DNA of 13,272 nucleotides from an uncultured Eubacteriales bacterium (lineage in GTDB: Bacteria; Bacillota; Clostridia; Christensenellales; CAG-138), in contig UREK01000040.1 in assembly GCA_900546845.1 (NCBI GenBank), positions 1 through 13,272 of the forward strand. Reading direction: 5' to 3'. The translations under genes were made by a program, and so were the position numbers. Below the pieces are notes generated by a model, which worked only from the letters and a program-made list of their open reading frames with translations, made no database searches and was not told the origin of the DNA. Positions 6,910 through 13,261 of the stretch are shown here, piece by piece (position 1 is the first letter of the stretch; each line of letters opens with the position of its first letter).

Positions 6910-8250
6910 ATGCTCAAAACGGTAAAATTCGGAGGGAGCTCCCTTGCCGACGCGCAGCATTTTTCCACCGTGCGGGACATCGTCCGCGCGGATGACGCGC
7001 GGCGCGTCGTCGTTGTCAGCGCGCCCGGCAAGCGCAGGAAGGGGGACAACAAGGTCACGGATCTGCTTTACCTCTGCCATGCGCACATCAAGTATGGCGT
7101 GGATCACGAAAGCGTGCTCCAGATGATCGAATCGCGCTACCGTGAGATCGCGGATGCGCTCGCCATCCCGTTTGACGTGGGGGCCGCGTTTGCGGAGATC
7201 CGCAGCCGCCTGAAAGCCAGCCCGGATGAGGATTACCTCGTTTCCCGGGGCGAGGCGCTCTGCGCGCAGCTGATGGCCGCCTACCTCGGCTATGATTTTG
7301 TGGATTCCTACGACACAGTCAAGTTCCATCTGGACGGCCGCATTGACCTCGCCGCCACATATACAGCCATCGCCGAAGCGTTTGAGGCTTCGAGCGGCCG
7401 CATCGTGATGCCCGGCTTTTACGGCGCCATGCCGGGCGGGCAGCTGCGCCTTATGGCGCGCGGCGGCTCGGACATCACGGGCGCGCTCGCGGCGGCCGCG
7501 CTCAACTGCGGCCTGTACGAAAATTGGACGGACGTGCCCGGCATCCTCATGGCGGATCCTGCCATCGTGAAGGACCCGCAGCCCATCCCGCGCATCACCT
7601 ACAGCGAACTGCGCGAGCTCACCTACATGGGCGCGAAGGTGCTGCACGAGGAGTCGGTTTTCCCCGTGCGGGAGAGGAACATCCCGCTCAACATCCGCAA
7701 CACGAATGACCCGGCGGCGCCCGGCACGATGATCCGCGGGGGATTTGAGGAGGACGAGGTTCATCCCGAACCTTACTTCATCACAGGCGTTGCGGGCAGG
7801 CGCGGTTACTGTATCATCGACATTCACAAAAGCCATGTTTCCGCAAAGCCCGGCATCGTGCGCAGCGTCCTTGCGCTGTTTGAGAAGCACGAGCTGCACA
7901 TCGAGCAGATCATCTCCGGGATAGACTGCTTCTCGCTCGTGGTCTCCACGGAGGCCGTGAAGCCCTATCTCTTCAGCATCACGGAGGAGATCGAGAGCTT
8001 CTGCGGCCCGGATTCCGTGAAAGTCACGGACAGCATCTCCCTCATCGCCTGCGTCGGCCGCCGCATGGTGTTCCGCCCGGGCATTTCGGGCAGGCTCTTC
8101 GCCACGCTCGGCGAAAACGACATCAACATCCGCATGATTTCCCAAGGCCCGGAAGAGCTGAACATCATTGTCGGCGTGGACGACCGGGATTTTGAAAAGA
8201 CCATCCGGGTGCTTTATAACAGCTTTACGAGAAAGGACCAACCGCTATGA
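6910..8250 (+). CDS. lysC: Aspartokinase with tandem ACT domains
   Basis: Phosphorylates aspartate to aspartyl-4-phosphate, the first step toward lysine, threonine and methionine. The N-terminal kinase domain opens with VKFGGSSLADA (5-15), the KFGGSS form typical of Clostridia, and continues with VVVVSAPGKR, DYLVSRGEALCAQLMA and ARGGSDITGALAAAALN. Two ACT domains follow at about 288-365 and 370-440 (SAKPGIVRSVLALFEKH and FRPGISGRLFATLGENDINI), so feedback control by an end-product amino acid is expected. The length is 446 residues. The frame runs open far upstream through hom, but the ATG at 6910 begins the conserved motif and has GGAAGAAG before it. The last bases overlap the asd start (ATGA). 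Confidence 0.95.
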   Translation: MLKTVKFGGSSLADAQHFSTVRDIVRADDARRVVVVSAPGKRRKGDNKVTDLLYLCHAHIKYGVDHESVLQMIESRYREIADALAIPFDVGAAFAEIRSRLKASPDEDYLVSRGEALCAQLMAAYLGYDFVDSYDTVKFHLDGRIDLAATYTAIAEAFEASSGRIVMPGFYGAMPGGQLRLMARGGSDITGALAAAALNCGLYENWTDVPGILMADPAIVKDPQPIPRITYSELRELTYMGAKVLHEESVFPVRERNIPLNIRNTNDPAAPGTMIRGGFEEDEVHPEPYFITGVAGRRGYCIIDIHKSHVSAKPGIVRSVLALFEKHELHIEQIISGIDCFSLVVSTEAVKPYLFSITEEIESFCGPDSVKVTDSISLIACVGRRMVFRPGISGRLFATLGENDINIRMISQGPEELNIIVGVDDRDFEKTIRVLYNSFTRKDQPL

Positions 8251-9260
8251 AACAGAAAAGGCTTTACAACGTGGCCGTGCTGGGTGCAACGGGCGCCGTC
8301 GGCCAGGAAATGATCCAGGTGCTTGCGGAACGCAAATTCCCCATCGGGGAGCTTCGCCTGCTTGCGAGCGCACGCAGTGCGGGCAAGGCTGTGCGCTATG
8401 ATGGCCGGGAGATCGTCATCGAAGAGGCGCGCGAGGCTGCGTTTGAGGGCATGGACATCGTGCTCGGCGCGGCGGAAAACGACGTTGCCAAGCGGTTCGC
8501 ACCGGCGATCCAGGCCGCGGGCGCGGTATTCGTGGACAATTCCAGCGCCTTCCGCCTCGACCCGGACGTTCCGCTCGTAGTGCCGGAGATCAACCCAGAG
8601 GACGCCCACACGCACCGGAAGGGCATCATCGCCAACCCGAACTGCTCCACCATCATCACGCTGGTGGCGCTCGCGCCCATCGCGCGCATCTCGCCCATCG
8701 AAACGCTCGTGGCCTCTACCTACCAGGCGGTGTCCGGCGCGGGTGCAGAAGGGCTTGCTGAACTCGAGGCGCAGGCGGGAGCCTACCCCAAGGGCGAACC
8801 GCTCACGGCGAAGGCTTTCCCGCACCAGATCCTGTTCAACCTGATCCCGCGCATCGGCGGCGTGGGCGAAAACGGCTATTCCTCCGAGGAGATGAAGCTG
8901 CAAAACGAGGGCCGCAAGATCCTGCATCTGCCGGAGCTGCGCGTCACTTGCACCTGCGTGCGCGTGCCCGTGATGCGCTCGCACTCCATCAGCGCCACGT
9001 TCACCACAAAGCGCCCCGTCTCCGTGGAAGAGGCGCGCGCGGCCATCGCTGCCGCCCCGGGCGTGCGGCTCGTGGACGACCCCAACAACGATGCTTACCC
9101 CATGCCTCTTGCAGCGAGCAACCAGGATGACGTGCTCGTCGGCCGCATCCGCCGCGACCTTGTGAGCGAAACCGGGCTCACGCTCTGGTGCTGCGGCGAC
9201 CAGATCCGCAAGGGTGCAGCGACCAACGCCGTGCAGATCGCGGAGCTGCTGGTAAAATGA
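8247..9260 (+). CDS. asd: Aspartate-semialdehyde dehydrogenase
   Basis: Reduces aspartyl-4-phosphate to aspartate-4-semialdehyde with NADPH, the step between LysC and Hom and the branch point to lysine. The nucleotide-binding motif VAVLGATGAVGQEM covers residues 9-22. The catalytic cysteine is C133 in IANPNCSTI, followed by TYQAVSGAGAEG (158-169) and the substrate-binding and proton-transfer segment RVPVMRSHS with H246. The 337-residue length is standard. Its ATG overlaps the lysC stop by four bases (ATGA), so translation is probably coupled. Its own stop overlaps the next gene in the same way. Confidence 0.96.
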   Translation: MKQKRLYNVAVLGATGAVGQEMIQVLAERKFPIGELRLLASARSAGKAVRYDGREIVIEEAREAAFEGMDIVLGAAENDVAKRFAPAIQAAGAVFVDNSSAFRLDPDVPLVVPEINPEDAHTHRKGIIANPNCSTIITLVALAPIARISPIETLVASTYQAVSGAGAEGLAELEAQAGAYPKGEPLTAKAFPHQILFNLIPRIGGVGENGYSSEEMKLQNEGRKILHLPELRVTCTCVRVPVMRSHSISATFTTKRPVSVEEARAAIAAAPGVRLVDDPNNDAYPMPLAASNQDDVLVGRIRRDLVSETGLTLWCCGDQIRKGAATNAVQIAELLVK

Positions 9261-9637
9261 AGGCCAAAAATTCACACGAGGCTTGCACGAACCGGTACGA
9301 TGAAGCGTTTTGGGCCGCTGTGGACAGCCTGGTCACGGGATCGGAAATCGTGATTGACAGGCCGAAGGGAACCGCGCATCCCAGGTATCCCAGCCTGATC
9401 TATCCGGTGGACTACGGATATTTGAAGGGCACAACGTCCATGGACGGGGCGGGCATCGACGTATGGGTCGGGACGGCGGAAAACCCGCGGGCCAGCGCGA
9501 TCATCTGCACCGTAGACGTCCTGAAAAAGGATTCCGAAATCAAGATATTGATCGGATGCACCGAAGCGGAAACGGAAATGGTATACGAAACGCACAATGG
9601 GACGGCGTACATGCATGGCGTCCTGATCCGGCGCTAA
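9257..9637 (+). CDS. Short, degenerate class I inorganic pyrophosphatase-like protein
   Basis: A 126-residue protein that recalls family I inorganic pyrophosphatase: IDRPKGTAHPRYP (33-45), IYPVDYGYL (48-56), SMDGAGIDVWVG (61-72) and DSEIKILIG (92-100). From memory of the E. coli enzyme (about 176 residues), D65 and D70 match D63 and D68 here. D67, the proposed general base, is A65; D97 and D102 are also not conserved; and the K29-E31-R43 hairpin and the C-terminal Y141-K142 segment are missing. Ordinary pyrophosphatase activity is therefore doubtful. The ATG overlaps the asd stop (ATGA), so it is translated with asd. Codon use looks less GC-biased than in asd. Function unknown; a phosphate-ester-binding or regulatory role is possible. 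Confidence 0.85.
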   Translation: MKAKNSHEACTNRYDEAFWAAVDSLVTGSEIVIDRPKGTAHPRYPSLIYPVDYGYLKGTTSMDGAGIDVWVGTAENPRASAIICTVDVLKKDSEIKILIGCTEAETEMVYETHNGTAYMHGVLIRR

Positions 9638-9659
9638 ATCCCCCGGCGTTCTGAAAGCC

Positions 9660-9704
9660 AAACAGCATCCGGACCGGCGTTGAGCCGGGCGGGATGCTGT
9701 TTTT
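9660..9704 (+). terminator. Terminator of the hom-lysC-asd operon
   Basis: An 11-bp outer stem (9660-9670 with 9692-9702) encloses an inner CCGGC / GCCGG hairpin and runs into five T on the + strand. It lies 22 bases beyond the stop of the pyrophosphatase-like gene. The converging XRE gene ends 26 bases further on. On the minus strand the stem is followed by TTTGGCTTTC, so it may also serve that gene. Confidence 0.92.
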
Positions 9705-9729
9705 CCGTTCCGCCAACGTCTGGGGCGGG

Positions 9730-10278
9730 TTAGTCCTCCCGCTCCCGCGCCAGAACGCGCTTATCCCAAAGGCCCTTGAACAAAAACACGAGCCCTGCCG
9801 CAACGACCAGCCCCGTGAGCGCGAATATCGTAGGCATGGGCTGCATCTTGGCGTATTTCATAAAATCCGAATAAAAGCCCTGGCCGTCCACGTGCGCTTT
9901 CTGCATCGTGCCGAAGGTGGGCAGAAACATGAATTCCAGCGCGAGCAGCACAAGCCCTCCCACCATGGTGAGGAAGCCCGCGAGGATCTCCCGGTGCGCA
10001 AAGTTGGTTCGTGCGACGCGCAGCAGCGGTGCGCTGGAACGCGCATGTCCATCCGCGTCGTTTCCGGCATTCGGCGTTCCCTCCGCGCCCTTTAAAAGCG
10101 CGTCCGTCGAAACGCCGAATGTTTCGCTCAGCAGCACGATCTTCCCCACGTCCGGCATGGCCTCATCCCGTTCCCATTTGGAAACCGATTGATGCGAAAC
10201 GCCTGCCTTCTCCGCAAGCTGATCCTGCGAAAGGCCGGCCGTGCGGCGAAGCTGCTGGATCTTTTCCCCCAATGTCAT
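9730..10278 (-). CDS. Membrane-anchored XRE-family transcriptional regulator
   Basis: A 182-residue protein with an N-terminal Cro/C1-type helix-turn-helix domain (about 4-62; GLSQDQLAEKAGVSHQSVSKWE at 15-36). A polar linker (about 63-95) and two predicted transmembrane helices (about 98-119 and 149-170) follow, then a basic C-terminus. The DNA-binding domain should be cytoplasmic and tethered to the membrane. The frame extends upstream to 10383, but the ATG at 10278 has an excellent AGGAGGTG site five bases before it and starts the HTH domain exactly. Upstream lies a cluster of GGTTGCA repeats that may be its operator. It probably shares a transcript with the lipoprotein gene, since no clear terminator separates them. 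Target and signal are unknown. Confidence 0.9.
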   Translation of the reverse strand: MTLGEKIQQLRRTAGLSQDQLAEKAGVSHQSVSKWERDEAMPDVGKIVLLSETFGVSTDALLKGAEGTPNAGNDADGHARSSAPLLRVARTNFAHREILAGFLTMVGGLVLLALEFMFLPTFGTMQKAHVDGQGFYSDFMKYAKMQPMPTIFALTGLVVAAGLVFLFKGLWDKRVLARERED

Positions 10279-10326
10279 AAAAGCACCTCCTAAGATGTTT
10301 TTCGCCGCTAAGCCTACCAGACCCCG

Positions 10327-10377
10327 CGGTTGCAAGCTACAAAGCAGGGCAGGAACTCCTGCAACCAACGGTTGCAA
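10327..10377. promoter_or_regulatory. Operator-like cluster of GGTTGCA repeats upstream of the XRE gene
   Basis: A perfect 7-bp inverted repeat with a 3-base centre (TGCAACC-AAC-GGTTGCA, 10360-10376) is overlapped by a GCAGG-AACT-CCTGC hairpin (10349-10362). The 9-mer CGGTTGCAA occurs twice in direct orientation (10327-10335 and 10369-10377), 42 bases apart or about four helical turns. The cluster sits 50-100 bases before the XRE start. This layout suits a dimeric HTH regulator controlling its own gene; binding is inferred. Confidence 0.55.
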
Positions 10378-10404
10378 ATGCAAAGGAGGGGCCGCCGCAG
10401 CGCG

Positions 10405-10638
10405 TTATTGCGCGTATTCCCAAACGGCCTTGGTCACGACGCCTCCGCTCACGGTGAGCACAAGCTCCAGCGCGCGTGTGCTCACCGGGTTCCGCTTGAA
10501 ATATTCCGTTGTGCGCGCAGGCGCCGGCGCGCCGCCGTCCAGTGCGTTCCCCACGACATCCAGCAGGCTGGAGCAGCCGTCCACGGCAAGGCAGGCTGCT
10601 AAAGCAGTAGCTGCCAACATGACGTACACAAGCCGCAT
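10405..10638 (-). CDS. Small putative lipoprotein of unknown function
   Basis: A 77-residue ORF that begins with a short basic n-region and a hydrophobic segment (MRLVYVMLAATALAAC), with a lipobox-like L13-A-A-C16. C16 is the likely lipidated cysteine; a second cysteine (C22) fits less well. The mature part is small and polar with no recognised domain. A near-consensus promoter lies about 75 bases upstream. The ribosome binding site is weak (GGAATG...GGAAAA before the ATG), and a better AGGAG sits further away (10667-10671). The XRE regulator gene follows on the same strand after 126 bases. The overlapping + strand frames show no family features. It could be a chance ORF, but the promoter, signal peptide and position favour a gene. 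Confidence 0.6.
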   Translation of the reverse strand: MRLVYVMLAATALAACLAVDGCSSLLDVVGNALDGGAPAPARTTEYFKRNPVSTRALELVLTVSGGVVTKAVWEYAQ

Positions 10639-10718
10639 TTTTCCATTTTCATTCCGAATACCGCGCTCCTGCCAACGGGATAAAGCGCGCTGTCTCCTGT
10701 AATCCTATTTTCAATTTT

Positions 10719-10747
10719 ATTCTATCACAGCGCGTTTTTGCTTTCAA
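10719..10747 (-). promoter_or_regulatory. SigA-type promoter of the lipoprotein (and XRE) genes
   Basis: On the minus strand TTGAAA (10742-10747), a 17-base spacer and TAGAAT (10719-10724) form a strong promoter. Transcription should start near 10712. An imperfect inverted repeat (AAGCGCGCTGT at 10683-10693 and ACAGCGCGTTT at 10727-10737) flanks the start and -10 region and could be an operator. It is divergent from the ABC-F promoter, with the -35 elements about 70 bases apart. Confidence 0.75.
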
Positions 10748-10815
10748 CGCATTCCGCATCAGCGGCTGCTCAGCCTCCTTGGGCGTTTTCTCCATCTGCC
10801 GCCGCCCCCTTGGGC

Positions 10816-10844
10816 TTGACAGCCGATGGGCGGTATGGTAAAGT
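10816..10844 (+). promoter_or_regulatory. SigA-type promoter of the ABC-F gene
   Basis: A perfect TTGACA (10816-10821) is followed by a 17-base spacer and TAAAGT (10839-10844). Transcription should begin near 10851, giving an unusually long leader of about 140 bases before the ABC-F ATG. The 354-base intergenic stretch 10639-10992 is accounted for by this promoter, its leader elements and the divergent lipoprotein promoter. Confidence 0.75.
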
Positions 10845-10879
10845 GATTTCAGTAAGACCATACGATTGGAGATGAAAGG

Positions 10880-10891
10880 ATGCGCATCTAA
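10880..10891 (+). CDS. Candidate leader peptide ORF (Met-Arg-Ile) of the ABC-F gene
   Basis: ATG CGC ATC TAA encodes a tripeptide. GGAG (10868-10871) lies eight bases before the ATG, which is better placed than the site before the ABC-F start itself. It sits about 30 bases into the predicted transcript and about 25 bases ahead of a terminator-like hairpin. Very short leader ORFs that stall antibiotic-bound ribosomes are known to control several ABC-F and other resistance genes. Here the role is inferred from layout only; ATG-stop triplets this short also occur by chance. Confidence 0.5.
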   Translation: MRI

Positions 10892-10905
10892 GCTCCCATG
10901 CTGTT

Positions 10906-10949
10906 CGGCAATTTCCGCGGCAAACCCTGCCGCGCGGTTTTGTTTGCCG
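10906..10949 (+). promoter_or_regulatory. Putative attenuator with competing hairpins ahead of the ABC-F gene
   Basis: A terminator-like hairpin pairs CGCGGCA (10916-10922) with TGCCGCG (10928-10934) and is followed by GGTTTTGTTT. A pairing shifted to CCGCG (10915-10919) with CGCGG (10933-10937) brings the stem right up to the T run. A competing 8-bp stem pairs CGGCAAAC (10918-10925) with GTTTGCCG (10942-10949); it breaks the terminator stem and is partly shared with its T tract. An earlier CGGCAA (10906-10911) could also pair with the same TTGCCG. Mutually exclusive structures behind a tiny ORF suggest attenuation. Confidence 0.55.
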
Positions 10950-10992
10950 TTTGGGTGCTTCGCGCGTTCTTCCGATTGGGGGTCTTTTTTCT

Positions 10993-12465
10993 ATGTCTTT
11001 GATTTCTGTAAACGATCTTACCTTCTGCTATGACGGCAGCTATGACAACATCTTCGAGCACGTTTCCTTTGAAATCGATACGGATTGGCGGCTGGGTTTC
11101 GTCGGCCGCAACGGGCGTGGGAAAACCACGTTCCTGAATCTGCTGCTCGGCAAATATGAATATCGCGGCTCCATCCGCGCCTCCGTACGCTTCACCTATT
11201 TTCCCTTCCCCGTGGAGGAGCCGGCCCGCGATACGCTCGAGGTGCTTCTCGCGGCGGCCGAGGGCGCGCTCGAATGGAAGCTCCTACGGGAGCTTGGCCG
11301 CATGGGCATGGACGCGGACATCCTCTACCGCCCGTTTGAGACGCTGAGCCCCGGGGAACGCACGCGGGTGCTGCTCGCGGCGCTGTTCCTGCGGGAAAAC
11401 AACTTCCTGCTCATCGACGAGCCGACGAACCACCTGGACATGGAGGGCCGCTCGCTTTTGCGGGACTATCTCCGCACGAAAAAGGGGTTCATCCTCGTGA
11501 GCCACGACCGGGCGTTTCTCGACGGCTGCGTGGATCACATCCTCTCCATCAACCGGGCGAACATCACCGTGACCCGCGGGGATTTTTCCACCTGGTGGGA
11601 AAACAAGGCCCGGCAGGACGCCTACGAGCTAGCGGAAAACGAGCGCCTCATGGGCGACATCCAGCGGATGCGGGAGGCTGCCCGGCGCACGGCCGGCTGG
11701 TCGGGCGCTTTAGAGGCGACGAAGATCGGCACCGGCGCAGGCGACCGGGGATACATCGGCCATAAATCGGCAAAGATGATGCAGCGCGCAAAAGCCATTG
11801 AAACGCGGCGGGAACGCGCCATCGAGGAAAAATCCAAGCTACTCAAGAACATCGAGCGCAGCGACGCACTGCTGATCCGCCCGCTCCCCCACCGCAAAGA
11901 GGTCGTAGCCGAAGTGCGGGAGCTTGCAGTTCGCTATGGCGAGACGCCTGTGTTCGAGGGGCTTTCCTTTGAAGTCCGTCAGGGCGAACGCCTTGCGCTC
12001 ACGGGCCCGAACGGCTGCGGCAAATCGAGCGTGGTCAAGCTGCTTGCGGGCGAGGCCATCCCGCATACAGGGCTCGTCCGCATGCCGGGGGATCTCATCG
12101 TCTCCTATGTGCCGCAGGACACCTCCTTCCTCGCAGGTAGCCTTACAGAATTCGCCCAGCGCAGCGGCATTGACGAAAGCCTGTTCAAAACCATCCTGCG
12201 CAAGCTGGATTTCCCGCGCGTGCAGTTTGAAAAGGACATGGCGGATTTTTCCGCAGGGCAGCGCAAGAAGGTGCTTCTGGCGCGCAGCCTTTGCGAGCGC
12301 GCACACCTTTACCTTTGGGACGAACCGCTCAACTATGTGGACGTCCTCTCCCGCATGCAGATCGAAGGGCTGCTTGCCACGGGGAACCCTACGATGGTGT
12401 TCGTGGAGCACGACGCAAGGTTCTTGGAGGATGTGGCGACGGCGCGTATCCGCATCGGAGGTTGA
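10993..12465 (+). CDS. Lsa/CplR-like ABC-F ribosomal protection protein
   Basis: A cytoplasmic protein of 490 residues with two ABC ATPase domains and no transmembrane part. NBD1 has Walker A GRNGRGKT (38-45), signature LSPGE (118-122), Walker B LLIDEPTNHLD (139-149) and an H-loop in LVSHDR. NBD2 has GPNGCGKS (338-345), signature FSAGQ, Walker B LYLWDEPLNYVD (439-450) and VEHD. The long linker (about 195-305; GYIGHKSAKMMQRAKAIE) corresponds to the region that reaches the peptidyl-transferase centre. Members of this group, as known from family knowledge, displace lincosamides, pleuromutilins and streptogramin A; the spectrum here is unproven. The ATG at 10993 is preferred over a TTG at 10951, because the conserved N-terminus MSLISVNDLTFCYDGSYDNIF starts there; the GGGGGT before it is a mediocre ribosome binding site. 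Confidence 0.92.
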   Translation: MSLISVNDLTFCYDGSYDNIFEHVSFEIDTDWRLGFVGRNGRGKTTFLNLLLGKYEYRGSIRASVRFTYFPFPVEEPARDTLEVLLAAAEGALEWKLLRELGRMGMDADILYRPFETLSPGERTRVLLAALFLRENNFLLIDEPTNHLDMEGRSLLRDYLRTKKGFILVSHDRAFLDGCVDHILSINRANITVTRGDFSTWWENKARQDAYELAENERLMGDIQRMREAARRTAGWSGALEATKIGTGAGDRGYIGHKSAKMMQRAKAIETRRERAIEEKSKLLKNIERSDALLIRPLPHRKEVVAEVRELAVRYGETPVFEGLSFEVRQGERLALTGPNGCGKSSVVKLLAGEAIPHTGLVRMPGDLIVSYVPQDTSFLAGSLTEFAQRSGIDESLFKTILRKLDFPRVQFEKDMADFSAGQRKKVLLARSLCERAHLYLWDEPLNYVDVLSRMQIEGLLATGNPTMVFVEHDARFLEDVATARIRIGG

Positions 12466-12490
12466 TTTCCCTCCCGCCCTATGCCATAAT
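12462..12490 (+). promoter_or_regulatory. Promoter of the UPF0316 gene, overlapping the ABC-F stop codon
   Basis: TTGATT (12462-12467), a 17-base spacer and CATAAT (12485-12490) resemble a SigA promoter. The -35 overlaps the ABC-F stop codon (TGA, 12463-12465). No terminator hairpin is evident in the 63-base gap, so read-through from the ABC-F gene is also possible. Confidence 0.6.
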
Positions 12491-12528
12491 GAGTATAACT
12501 TAGTGAATAAACGGGAGGCTGCAAGTTT

Positions 12529-13110
12529 ATGACCGGGTTCTTTGAAGCGTTTTCCGCATTTCTCGCCACGGGTACCGTGTGGGTGTATCTCGTCATCTTC
12601 TTTGGAAAGATCGTGGAGGTCTCGCTCGGTACGCTGCGCATTGTGCTCATCAACCGGGGCGAGCGGCTGATCGGCTCCCTCATCGCGCTCATCGAGATCT
12701 CGCTCTGGCTCATCATCGCGGGCAACGTCCTTTCCGACTATCAGTCCGACCCGCTCAAGATGGTGGCCTACGCGCTCGCATATGCGCTTGGCAACTATGC
12801 CGGGAGCTGGCTGGAAGAGCGGCTTGCTTTCGGCCTCTGCTCCATGCAGACGGTCGTAATGAACCGCGAAACGAGCGACCGCATCTGCGAAGTGCTGCGC
12901 AAAAACGGCTTTGGCGTAACGGAGCTGACCGCGCAGGGGCGCGATGACGAGACGCGCTTTATGCTCATTTCCACGCTGCGCCGCAAGCTCTCGGACGAAG
13001 CGATCGCGCTCGTGCAGGGCATCGCGCCCAACGCCGTCATCACCGTGAGCGACGTGAAGAGCCAGCGCAGCGGCTATCTGCGCAACGCCACCGCGCGGCG
13101 CAAGCGGTAA
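12529..13110 (+). CDS. UPF0316 membrane protein (DUF5698 plus DUF2179)
   Basis: A 193-residue membrane protein. The N-terminal half has three hydrophobic segments (about 15-40, 47-68 and 75-95; VYLVIFFGKIVEVSLGTLRI, LIALIEISLWLIIAGNVL, YALAYALGNYAGSWLEE). The C-terminal half (about 105-185) is a soluble DUF2179-type domain (VLRKNGFGVTELTAQGRDDETRFMLI) and should be cytoplasmic. The architecture and length match UPF0316, a widespread Firmicutes family without an established function. The ATG is preceded by GGGAGG. It lies 63 bases downstream of the ABC-F gene and has its own promoter candidate; a functional link to ribosome protection is not implied. The C-terminus is very basic (RNATARRKR). 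Confidence 0.92.
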   Translation: MTGFFEAFSAFLATGTVWVYLVIFFGKIVEVSLGTLRIVLINRGERLIGSLIALIEISLWLIIAGNVLSDYQSDPLKMVAYALAYALGNYAGSWLEERLAFGLCSMQTVVMNRETSDRICEVLRKNGFGVTELTAQGRDDETRFMLISTLRRKLSDEAIALVQGIAPNAVITVSDVKSQRSGYLRNATARRKR

Positions 13111-13120
13111 TGCCGGCATA

Positions 13121-13146
13121 ACAAAAAAGCTCCCATGGGGGAGCTT
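13121..13146 (-). terminator. Hairpin terminator with its T run on the minus strand
   Basis: An 8-bp perfect stem (AAGCTCCC at 13127-13134 with GGGAGCTT at 13139-13146) has a 4-base loop. On the minus strand it is followed by six T. On the + strand only TTCC follows, so it is a weak terminator for the UPF0316 gene and a strong one for something transcribed from beyond the right edge. It may be used in both directions. Confidence 0.75.
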
Positions 13147-13176
13147 CCAGCTTGTCGAAAAAGTCTCTTTGGGATT

Positions 13177-13198
13177 GTCAAGGGCCGCGGCCCTTGAC
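13177..13198. repeat. Perfect 22-bp GC-rich palindrome in the gene-free right end
   Basis: The sequence GTCAAGGGCCG is followed directly by its reverse complement, giving a perfect 22-bp palindrome centred at 13187/13188. AAAGTC (13159-13164) and GACTTT (13196-13201) add a second, outer pairing option. The stretch 13111-13272 has no recognisable gene on either strand. Its stacked hairpins resemble the dispersed intergenic repeats common in GC-rich Clostridia. Confidence 0.7.
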
Positions 13199-13235
13199 TT
13201 TCCATCGCGAGCAGCGGCCTGTGCGGTGCGAGCGA

Positions 13236-13261
13236 AAAGCCTTGCCCCGCAAGGCTTTCTT
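13236..13261 (+). terminator. Hairpin with T-rich tail at the right edge
   Basis: A 10-bp perfect stem (AAAGCCTTGC at 13236-13245 with GCAAGGCTTT at 13249-13258) has a 3-base loop and runs into CTTT. It could end + strand transcripts that pass the UPF0316 gene, or it may be part of a longer repeat that continues beyond the window. Confidence 0.55.

Noticed and set aside
10241..10702. + strand open frame of about 150 codons opposite the lipoprotein gene
   Set aside because: It overlaps the XRE start, the operator-like repeats and the lipoprotein ORF, has no recognisable domain, and no good ribosome binding site.
10951..10992. A TTG start giving a 14-residue N-terminal extension of the ABC-F protein
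   Set aside because: The conserved family N-terminus begins at the ATG at 10993, and no ribosome binding site was seen ahead of the TTG.
10872..11035. A second leader ORF starting ATG AAA GGA at 10872 and running about 50 codons into the start of the ABC-F gene
   Set aside because: The GGAG lies directly against the ATG with no proper spacing, the peptide has no recognisable character, and it overlaps the real gene in another frame.
13110..13119. ATGCCGGCAT palindrome directly after the UPF0316 stop codon
   Set aside because: A 10-bp palindrome without a loop is common by chance in GC-rich DNA and has no supporting context.
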